Shown here in pieces: positions 8,570-14,324 of a DNA stretch of 35,220 nt. The notes below the pieces were generated by a model, which saw nothing but the letters and a program-made list of their open reading frames with translations, made no database searches and was not told where the DNA came from. This DNA comes from Roseomonas sp. 18066. GTDB lineage: Bacteria; Pseudomonadota; Alphaproteobacteria; Acetobacterales; Acetobacteraceae. The stretch is from the NCBI RefSeq assembly GCF_902706185.1, contig NZ_CACSJM010000058.1, positions 1 through 35,220 of the forward strand, given 5' to 3'. A program made the position numbers and the translations under genes. Positions within the stretch are counted from its first letter, which is position 1; each line of letters opens with the position of its first letter.

Positions 8570-8735
8570 GTGGGAGGGCGAGGGGCGGCAGGGAAGGCCT
8601 GCAAGGGCGCCGCGTCCTCTCGGGGGATGCGGCCCAGGCCTTCCCGACGGAGAAGAACCCCCCCCCCGCGAAACCTGCCCGGGCCGAAGCCGCCCGGGAC
8701 GCCACCGCCGGCCGGCGTCAGGCTCCGACACCGTG

Positions 8736-8793
8736 CCAGGCGCTGCGGCAAGCCGGGCGTTGCGTCAAACCAGGCGCTGCGGCAAGCCGGGCG
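8736..8793. repeat. 24-bp direct repeat, two copies 34 bp apart
   Basis: The same 24 bases occur at 8736-8759 and 8770-8793, separated by ten bases. They lie just beyond the 3' end of the reverse-strand gene at 8805. Both contain GCGCTGCGGCAAGCCGGGCG. No gene covers them. A role is not evident. Confidence 0.85.
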
Positions 8794-8804
8794 CTGGCCG
8801 GCTT

Positions 8805-8996
8805 CTAGCGCCGCGCCTTGCCCTTCTCGATCTCGCGCTCGACCGCGCTGCGCTCGCTGGAGCCGACGCGGCGAATGATCTCGCGCACGATGGCGGGCGA
8901 AACGCGGTGCCGCTTGGCGAGATAGAGGATCTCTTCCTCGGTCTCGGCGGGCACGGCCGCGTTGGCGCTTTCGGCGGGCATCTTGTTCTGTCTCAC
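8805..8996 (-). CDS. Small DUF3606-like protein
   Basis: 63 residues from GTG 8996, chosen because AGGA lies about 7 bases upstream on this strand; ATG 8981 would give 58 residues. The sequence EEEILYLAKRHRVSPAIVRE with IIRRVGSS has the spacing of the DUF3606 helical unit (aromatic-x-x-K, a V-S turn, then a helix ending in V-G). It ends in a basic tail. DUF3606 proteins are small, common in alphaproteobacteria and of unknown role. The match is by eye and could be to another short HTH-like fold. Confidence 0.55.
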   Translation of the reverse strand: MRQNKMPAESANAAVPAETEEEILYLAKRHRVSPAIVREIIRRVGSSERSAVEREIEKGKARR

Positions 8997-9177
8997 GGGA
9001 TAGTCCTGTTGCGGGGCTCTGCCTGCAGCAAAGCCGATTAAGAATGTCGCGTCCCGCGCAAGCCAGCGGGGTTCGACTGTCACTCCTTCCTTCATTCGCC
9101 CGGGCCGCATCGCATCCAGCGGATGCGGCAGGGCAGCTTCGTCTCCCGGATCCGCGCCGGCAGGCCCCGGGCAAAGG

Positions 9178-9402
9178 TCACGCCCGCGGCCGGGCCGCCC
9201 TGACCAGCACCGCGATGGACAGCAGGATGCCCGACACCAGCAGCCCGACCGAGACCAGGCCGGCCGGCGTCGCCCGCGCCGTCGCCACGAAGGACCGGCC
9301 GCCGCCGAGCTCGACCGCGACCCGGGCCGAGGCCTCCTCCGGATGGGCGGGCCGCGGCGGCAGCCCCACCGACCCGGCGCCCGCGACCAGCTGTTGTTCC
9401 AT
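9178..9402 (-). CDS. Small single-pass membrane protein, unknown
   Basis: 74 residues from ATG 9402, preferred because GGAGG stands 9 bases upstream; the earlier in-frame ATG 9411 directly abuts that site. The first 45 residues are soluble and Pro/Ala-rich. One hydrophobic segment near the C-terminus (LVSVGLLVSGILLSIAVLV) is followed by a basic tail, so the C-end is probably cytosolic and the protein tail-anchored. No family recognised. The next gene on the same strand ends 42 bases upstream, so both may share a transcript. Confidence 0.6.
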   Translation of the reverse strand: MEQQLVAGAGSVGLPPRPAHPEEASARVAVELGGGRSFVATARATPAGLVSVGLLVSGILLSIAVLVRAARPRA

Positions 9403-9443
9403 GTCGGACATCCTCCGGAAGGGCTTCACTGCCTTAACGCCGC

Positions 9444-9824
9444 TCAGTCTTCCGGGGCTTCAGCCTCCCCGCGGGGAGCGTCGCCGGGGCTCGCCGCCCG
9501 GGGCTGCGACTCCAGCTGACCGGGCATCGAATTCAGCGCGACGCCGATCGTCGCGGCGAAGCCGGGATGGGCGACCTGGCCGCCGGGCAGCTCGGCCTTT
9601 CGCAGCCGCACCCCGGCGCCACCGCCATTCTCGGGGATGAAGTCGACGCCGGCGGCTTCCATCGCCGCCTGCACCCTGCGCGCATTGGCCACGGAGCTGC
9701 GCTCCATGCCCAGCTTTTCCATCCTTTGGATCGTCGGCAGCGAGAGCCCTGATTTCTCGGCCAGATCACGCTGTTCCCACTCCAGGAACACCCGGGCCGC
9801 CTTGATCTGCTTGGCCGAAATCAT
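9444..9824 (-). CDS. XRE-type helix-turn-helix transcriptional regulator
   Basis: 126 residues. Residues 2-60 form a Cro/CI-type HTH: ISAKQIKAARVFLEWEQRDL, then AEKSGLSLPTIQRMEKLG, the recognition helix being in LSLPTIQRME. It is followed by VDFIPENGGGAGVRLRK, an ending shared by many short XRE proteins of Rhodospirillales. The tail is low-complexity and Pro/Ala/Glu-rich. It probably binds DNA as a dimer. The upstream gap contains an inverted repeat (9877-9893) that may be its own operator. Its targets are unknown. Confidence 0.85.
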   Translation of the reverse strand: MISAKQIKAARVFLEWEQRDLAEKSGLSLPTIQRMEKLGMERSSVANARRVQAAMEAAGVDFIPENGGGAGVRLRKAELPGGQVAHPGFAATIGVALNSMPGQLESQPRAASPGDAPRGEAEAPED

Positions 9825-9876
9825 GCCTCAACTATCATCCGTGATGCACGGCGCTTGACGCTCGATCCGGCATTCA

Positions 9877-9893
9877 TGATGTCTGACACATCA
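9877..9893. promoter_or_regulatory. Candidate operator upstream of the XRE regulator
   Basis: TGATGT, five bases, ACATCA: a perfect 6-bp inverted repeat in the gap between the XRE gene (starting at 9824, reverse) and the forward gene at 10054. Size and spacing suit an HTH dimer. Autoregulation is inferred from position. Confidence 0.45.
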
Positions 9894-10053
9894 CGGGCGA
9901 TGTTTCAAGGAGCATGCAGGGCAGGGTGGCAGCATGGCTGCCCCGCCGCCGCCGCGCTTTCTCACCCCTGGTGCAAATTCCGACAATTCTGGCGTTAACC
10001 GCCGGGCGCCGGACCGATCATGCTGAAGCGGGAACGGAATGCAGGGCGGATCC

Positions 10054-10320
10054 ATGGCATCGTCAGTGAAGGTCGCGCGCGCCACCATCGATGCGCTGGT
10101 GCTGGAGCTCGAGGCCCTCGTCGCGGGCGGCTGCGTCCTGCCCGAGGAGGTCTTCGACCTGCTGCACCGGGCGATCGACCACCTGCCGGTGCAGGACCGC
10201 TGCATCCTGCGCCCGGAGGCCGAGAAGGTCAGCCGGGGCCGGCGGCGGATGCGGGAATATCCGAAGGCCCGGCCGCATCGGCGCGGCCGCGCCGCGGTGC
10301 CGGCCTATCTCAGCGGGTAA
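10054..10320 (+). CDS. Small hypothetical protein, member 3 of the paralogous set
   Basis: 88 residues from ATG 10054; ATG 10039 would add five. The segment IDALVLELEALVAGG then VFDLLHRAIDHLP and LRPEAEKVSR aligns with the products of 7815-8027 and 7522-7758. The C-terminal third is basic (RGRRRMREYPKARPHRRGR), a tail the other two lack and possibly nucleic-acid binding. The gene ends 42 bases before the left attachment repeat, so it is the last chromosomal gene before the inserted element. Function unknown. Confidence 0.6.
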   Translation: MASSVKVARATIDALVLELEALVAGGCVLPEEVFDLLHRAIDHLPVQDRCILRPEAEKVSRGRRRMREYPKARPHRRGRAAVPAYLSG

Positions 10321-10362
10321 GCTCGAGGCCGGCGCAATCGGGGGAAAAGGGGCCAGGGCGTT

Positions 10363-10408
<46 letters not shown>

Positions 10409-10456
10409 GCAAGGATTCGCTGTTTTCCGCCAAGGACAAGCCGCAGACTGATGATT

Positions 10457-10479
10457 GGTTGCACGTTGGTTGCGGGGCA
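10457..10479 (+). repeat. Left subterminal 23-bp repeat (candidate integrase arm site)
   Basis: GGTTGCAC, two bases, TGGTTGCGGGGCA. The same 23 bases with two central mismatches occur at 21927-21949 in the same orientation near the other end. Each copy itself contains GGTTGC twice, 10 bases apart, as expected for paired arm-type sites of a tyrosine integrase. This copy overlaps the integrase upstream region. Confidence 0.7.
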
Positions 10480-10483
10480 CAGG

Positions 10484-11752
10484 ATGGCGACGAGTTTTCA
10501 GAAGCGGAAGCGTAAAGGCGGCTTCCGGTACACGGCGACGGTCCGGCGTGGAGACATCACGGTCTCCGCGACCTTCGATCTCAAGGACAGCGCGAAACGC
10601 TGGGCCGAGGGATGCGAACGGGCCATCGAGGACGCTCACGCCCGGCGGGTGGCATTCAACCGAGAGGAATGGGTTCTCCGCGGGCGGCCACGAGTCCTGA
10701 AAGCGGGGGACGAAATCCTTCCCCGCCCCCCGACCCAGGCTGAGATCGACGCGGACCCACGCCCGCGGATGGATTGGACGCTGCGTCGAGCCCTGGAACA
10801 CTACGACCAGACGGTAACGGAACACCGCAAGGGATGGCGCCAGGAGCGGGCCCGTATTGCGATGTGGAAAGCGAGTGAAATCGCCTATCCCGACGGAAAG
10901 GTGGTGCGTCTGGCCGACAAGGCTCTGACGGCGGTCACCCGTGGTGACATGATCGCGTGGATGAAGACGCGGAAGACTACCAAAGGAAAAGCCGCGGGCC
11001 GGACCTGCGCGGCTTCGACCATCCGCAACGACCTGTCCCGTATCTCGGCGCTCTACACGCTGGCGGCCACGTCCGCAGAGGAAAAATTTGATGACCTCTG
11101 GGGATGGGGGCTGACGGGGCTGACCAACCCGACTGCGGGCGTGCCTCTCCCGAAGCTACCCGGCGGACGTGACCGGCGCCTCGGGACCATCCGCCGGGAT
11201 GGCAACATCGTTCGTGAGGAGGACCTGATCGTCGAGGCGCTGCTGGCTGGGCAGGACGGCCTACAGATGGAAGCCTTCTTCTCGCTCGCCCTGGCGACCG
11301 GGATGCGCCGGTCGGAGATCTTGGATATCCGCATCAAGCAATGCGTCCATACGGAAGACGGGCCGGAGTGCTGGCGCCCGACCTCCAAAAACGGCGCCCA
11401 GCGTCGGGTTCTGTTGACCCGTCGGGCCGATGCGGCTTTGCAGCAGCGCATCATGGCCATGGCTCGCCCAACCCCCGACGCCAAGGTCTTCAGCCTGAAC
11501 GGCGATGCTGTGGCAACCCGATGGGACAGCGCCATGAAACGCGCGGGCATTTCCGATCTCCATGTGCATGACCTCCGCCACGAGGCCCTGTCGCGGCTCG
11601 CCGCCCGTGGCTTCACGATTGCTGAACTCAAGCGGCAGTCGGGGCACAAATCGGATGCCGCGTTGCTGCGATATGTGAACGCCATCAGTGCGGAGATGCG
11701 GCGGAAGTTGGAAGACCCCGAACCGCCGGTCCAAATCGCCCGGGCCGCCTGA
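10484..11752 (+). CDS. int: Tyrosine-type site-specific integrase
   Basis: 422 residues from ATG 10484; an in-frame ATG at 10451 would run through the 23-bp repeat and is rejected. N-terminal basic arm-binding region (MATSFQKRKRKGG), then a core-binding SAM-like domain (about 95-205), then the catalytic domain. Catalytic residues are visible: Arg in LATGMRRSEIL (near 272), H-x-x-R in HVHDLRHEA (near 361-364), His in SGHKS (near 387) and the Tyr nucleophile in LLRYVN (near 396). It is the expected enzyme for recombination between the 46-bp tRNA repeats. It stands 76 bases inside the left repeat and reads into the element. Two strong hairpins follow the stop codon. No excisionase gene was recognised. 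Confidence 0.95.
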   Translation: MATSFQKRKRKGGFRYTATVRRGDITVSATFDLKDSAKRWAEGCERAIEDAHARRVAFNREEWVLRGRPRVLKAGDEILPRPPTQAEIDADPRPRMDWTLRRALEHYDQTVTEHRKGWRQERARIAMWKASEIAYPDGKVVRLADKALTAVTRGDMIAWMKTRKTTKGKAAGRTCAASTIRNDLSRISALYTLAATSAEEKFDDLWGWGLTGLTNPTAGVPLPKLPGGRDRRLGTIRRDGNIVREEDLIVEALLAGQDGLQMEAFFSLALATGMRRSEILDIRIKQCVHTEDGPECWRPTSKNGAQRRVLLTRRADAALQQRIMAMARPTPDAKVFSLNGDAVATRWDSAMKRAGISDLHVHDLRHEALSRLAARGFTIAELKRQSGHKSDAALLRYVNAISAEMRRKLEDPEPPVQIARAA

Positions 11753-11762
11753 CACGATCCTT

Positions 11763-11782
11763 GCGCGGCCCCAGGGCCGCGC
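11763..11782 (+). terminator. Perfect 8-bp hairpin after the integrase gene
   Basis: GCGCGGCC (11763-11770), loop of four, GGCCGCGC (11775-11782), beginning 11 bases after the integrase stop. No T run, so it may act together with the larger hairpin that follows. Confidence 0.5.
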
Positions 11783-11791
11783 GAGAGGATA

Positions 11792-11842
11792 GAACGCCGG
11801 GTATCACTGGGCCTGCCAGCCCTCCACCCGGCGTTCTTCTTT
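11792..11842 (+). terminator. Long hairpin with T-rich tail, probable integrase terminator
   Basis: GAACGCCGGGT (11792-11802) pairs perfectly with ACCCGGCGTTC (11826-11836) across a 23-base loop and is followed by TTCTTT. The second of two consecutive hairpins after the integrase. It would insulate the Rep-like gene from integrase transcription. Confidence 0.65.
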
Positions 11843-11908
11843 GGACGGTTCCAGCATGCGCCATCGGGGCAACACGCTCAAGGATTCCGCCCCCTTCCAG
11901 GGCGGTCA

Positions 11909-13186
11909 TTGAACCCCCGGCGGACCGAACCACTCGTTCGGGACCGCCGCTCTCCCTCACTCTACGACGTCAACAATTTTGGTGCTGGGCTTCCTGAGCC
12001 CCTGAGCTTTCCCGGTGCCGGTCGGAAGCGGGACGCAACCTTCGCCATCGCGGCCCGCAAGCGTCGTGATGAAGCCGGTGAGGCCGCCCGCCTCCTTCTC
12101 CGCGGCGGTTTACGCGAGGAGGAGGTCTACGTCGCAGCCGAGGGAGACTCCTTGCTCGACCTCGCCACCTGCGGGGCGCTCCGCGAATACCTTGGACGGC
12201 AACGGCGCCGGTGGCATGGATATGCGGACCAAGCCCATGCCCTGAAAGCAAAATGGGGGCGGGACTACGCTGCCTTCTGCGCTTCCGAAGGAATCGCGCA
12301 GGTCATCCAGGTGGTGGTGCGAGCGCCTGTGTCCGTGTTCCCGCTTGCGTCTCTTCGCGCCAGCCACGCCCAGGACAGCGCCCGCCTTGGCGATCGCCTG
12401 CGCTACGGCCGCAAGCGTATTGCGCCCGATTTGTCCTGCGACCTGATCGGCGCCGAGATTCGGTCCGTTGGGCAGCATGGCGCAGAAGTAGACCTCCATT
12501 TCCACCTTGCGGTGCGTGCCAGCGCGAAGGATTGCCGCGCCATGCGCAGCTACTTCGAAGCGTCCGGTTGGTCGTGGTGGGATTCCCTGACAGGCGGCTC
12601 GGCTGAAATCGAGCGGTACCCCGGCGCCTTGGCTCAGTACGCCAGCAAATCCTTGGCCGAGGCGATCCGGGACGCCAGCGAGGACGGCGTCCCATTCTCG
12701 CCGAAGAACCTGGCGGAGTTACACCGGCAGACTCGGCACCTCGCCATGGTTCGCCCCACCGGCGCGTTCCGGGCGTGGAAAGGGCAGCTTGAAAGGAACC
12801 GCTTGGTTGTCGTCGAGGATGAGAATGGGCGCCTGACGACCCGCCCGCGCCGACGCATGTCAACATTCTCCAGGCTCCGCGACCGGCTGTTCACCAGCAC
12901 CGGCTCACGTCTGCTGTGCCTGACGCTCCACGACTTCGGAGACGGCACGATGCGCCCGGCCATCCGTGTTCGGGGGCGGGATGACGTCACCTTCGGCGAG
13001 ATCGCTGCTACCTATGAAGTCGCTGACGCCGTGGTGGCCGCGCGGCGTGCGCTCATCTCACTGGGGAGCACGGCTATCCCGGAATCCTTTAAGCCGCTTC
13101 CATGCGGAGGCGAAGGTCGGTCTCCTCCATGGTCCTCCAGGACATCGGCGGATGGCTGCCAAGAACAGCATGACGCCCCTTGGTGA
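11909..13186 (+). CDS. Putative HUH-superfamily replication initiator (Rep-like) protein
   Basis: Up to 425 residues; the TTG at 11909 is the outermost start and the real one may lie later, since the first 45 residues look unconserved. Residues 195-201 read DLHFHLA, a His-hydrophobic-His (HUH) metal motif with H197 and H199. About 45 residues on, LAQYASKSL gives Tyr244-x-x-Lys247, the spacing of the HUH Rep nucleophile motif. Between them is an aromatic segment (YFEASGWSWWDSLTGG). HUH Rep enzymes nick origin DNA through a tyrosine link to start rolling-circle replication. The last 40 residues look like low-quality sequence and could reflect a late frameshift. A typical plasmid Rep cannot be named; a transposase or second relaxase is possible. 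Assignment rests on motifs only. Confidence 0.55.
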   Translation: MNPRRTEPLVRDRRSPSLYDVNNFGAGLPEPLSFPGAGRKRDATFAIAARKRRDEAGEAARLLLRGGLREEEVYVAAEGDSLLDLATCGALREYLGRQRRRWHGYADQAHALKAKWGRDYAAFCASEGIAQVIQVVVRAPVSVFPLASLRASHAQDSARLGDRLRYGRKRIAPDLSCDLIGAEIRSVGQHGAEVDLHFHLAVRASAKDCRAMRSYFEASGWSWWDSLTGGSAEIERYPGALAQYASKSLAEAIRDASEDGVPFSPKNLAELHRQTRHLAMVRPTGAFRAWKGQLERNRLVVVEDENGRLTTRPRRRMSTFSRLRDRLFTSTGSRLLCLTLHDFGDGTMRPAIRVRGRDDVTFGEIAATYEVADAVVAARRALISLGSTAIPESFKPLPCGGEGRSPPWSSRTSADGCQEQHDAPW

Positions 13187-13260
13187 CCTTCCCCCTCTCC
13201 GCGGGATGCCTTGCCTCCTCCCCTCCGCAGGCTCACTGCCCTGCTGTGGGTGGTCCGTGC

Positions 13261-13845
13261 CTACTGTGCCGCCGGTGGCGCCAGAGGATGGCGCGCCAAT
13301 GCGCGGTACAGGGTGGCCTCCGACACCTTCAAGAACCCGGCGACCCGTCGCGCGGGCTCACCTGACGCCAGCCGCTCCCGGGCATGGGCGACGTGCTCCG
13401 CTTTCAGCGCCGGACGGCGCCCACAGTGAACGCCTGCTCGCCTGGCCGCGGCCATCCCGGCCCGCACCCTTGTCCGGATCGTCTCACGTTCAAATTCCGC
13501 GAGGGTTGAAAGAATGCCGTAGATCAGGCGGCCGGTTGCCTGGGACGTATCCACCCCGTCGGTCAGCGAGCGGATGCCAACGCCGCGTTGGTGAAGCTGC
13601 GCCGCGAGATCGGCCAGATGAACGAGGGACCGCCCCAACCGGTCCAGGCGCCAGACAACAATGGTGTCGCCTTCCCCTACTGCGGCCATCAGGGCAGTGA
13701 TACCGGGCCGGATCGCCTGGGCGCCGGTCACCACATCAGTGAAGATGTTGTCCTTGCCGACCCCGGCGCCTTGGAGTGCATGAACCTGTAGAGACAGGTC
13801 TTGGTCGCCGGTGCTCACGCGTGCATACCCAAAAATCCGCGCCAT
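13261..13845 (-). CDS. Serine recombinase (resolvase/invertase family)
   Basis: 194 residues from ATG 13845; ATG 13848 is adjacent, and GGAGGAAG lies just upstream, giving better spacing to 13845. N-terminal catalytic domain begins MARIFGYARVSTGDQDLSLQ with nucleophile Ser11 and Arg9. RLDRLGRSL carries the conserved arginines, and TGRLIYGILSTLAEFERE is the start of the long dimer helix. The C-terminal HTH is about residues 150-185 (VAGFLKVSEATLYRAL). Length and layout match Tn3-type resolvases and DNA invertases. In the element it could resolve dimers or replicative cointegrates, or invert a segment; no second substrate gene is seen. It is convergent with the Rep-like gene, 74 bases apart. 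Confidence 0.92.
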   Translation of the reverse strand: MARIFGYARVSTGDQDLSLQVHALQGAGVGKDNIFTDVVTGAQAIRPGITALMAAVGEGDTIVVWRLDRLGRSLVHLADLAAQLHQRGVGIRSLTDGVDTSQATGRLIYGILSTLAEFERETIRTRVRAGMAAARRAGVHCGRRPALKAEHVAHARERLASGEPARRVAGFLKVSEATLYRALARHPLAPPAAQ

Positions 13846-13848
13846 CAT

Positions 13849-13977
13849 CTTCCTCCCAGAGTGAGACCACCTTCTGAGAGTCTGAAGGGCGCGGATTCCC
13901 TAGGTCAACGAAGTCGCGGAATGGCCTCTCAAAAGGTAATCCTTTCGTCGGCAATCCGCCTTCACTGAAGGGGCCCG
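13849..13977. promoter_or_regulatory. Resolvase upstream region, possible res site
   Basis: The 129 bases between the resolvase and the winged-helix-like gene hold no gene. AAAGG, TAAT, CCTTT (13932-13945) is a short inverted repeat, and TCTGAGAG/CTCTCAAA elements recur nearby. Resolvases of this family usually act at sites directly upstream of their gene, so this is the natural place for res; no canonical three-subsite array is obvious. Confidence 0.3.
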
Positions 13978-14235
13978 TCAGGCCAAGCTCCAGATCCCGT
14001 TCCCATGGCGATGGAAAAGCTGATCACCACGCTGCTTCGTCCGACACCCCGGGCACCGTTCTTGAAGGGTGCGACTGATGGTGCGCTTGAAGGTGGGATT
14101 CAGGTCTCGCCCGCCTGCAAGGCGAACTTGCGCGGTGCGCTGGTAGATGTCGCGCAGATGACGAGGACGCCCCAATTGCCGGAGAGCTTCCAGGACATCG
14201 TCAGTCCAGGTCGGATCGTACGGTCGCCGCGGCAT
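13978..14235 (-). CDS. Small winged-helix-like protein next to the RM operon
   Basis: 85 residues from ATG 14235, behind AGAAGGGATAG, a good ribosome site. The sequence WTDDVLEALRQLGRPRHLRD begins a helical unit typical of small winged-helix domains found near or inside restriction systems: a VLEALRQLG helix, an HL(R)DIY segment, a T-F-K-R-T-I-R-x-L-Q-E helix, and an ending with an aromatic GNGIWSLA strand. CPGCRTK near residue 60 is an extra Cys pair. It is divergent from hsdR with a 90-base gap, so it may regulate the RM operon like a controller protein. That role is inference from fold and position. Confidence 0.6.
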   Translation of the reverse strand: MPRRPYDPTWTDDVLEALRQLGRPRHLRDIYQRTAQVRLAGGRDLNPTFKRTISRTLQERCPGCRTKQRGDQLFHRHGNGIWSLA

Positions 14236-14324
14236 ATCTATCCCTTCTCTTACTGTTGACCGAGACCGTATAATCGGCCGCGACAAGTCGAAAAAGAGGG
14301 AGCACTGGCAGCCCAGCCACCTCA
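14236..14324. promoter_or_regulatory. Divergent promoter region, winged-helix gene / hsdR
   Basis: A 89-base gap with an AT-rich centre. TATAAT at 14269-14274 is a good -10 candidate for hsdR, with a transcript start near 14281 and a leader of about 44 bases; the -35 is weak (TCTCTT). TTGACC at 14256-14261 is too close to pair with it. The reverse strand of the same patch may serve the divergent gene. Confidence 0.4.

Noticed and set aside
8736..8793. A CRISPR array
   Set aside because: Only two repeat copies with a 10-base spacer and no cas genes.
10451..10483. An earlier start for the integrase at ATG 10451
   Set aside because: The extra 11 codons coincide with the 23-bp subterminal repeat and add no integrase-like sequence; ATG 10484 gives the usual basic N-terminus.
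14256..14274. TTGACC and TATAAT as a -35/-10 pair for hsdR
   Set aside because: The spacing is only 7 bases, too short for one sigma-70 promoter; only the -10 is retained as a candidate.
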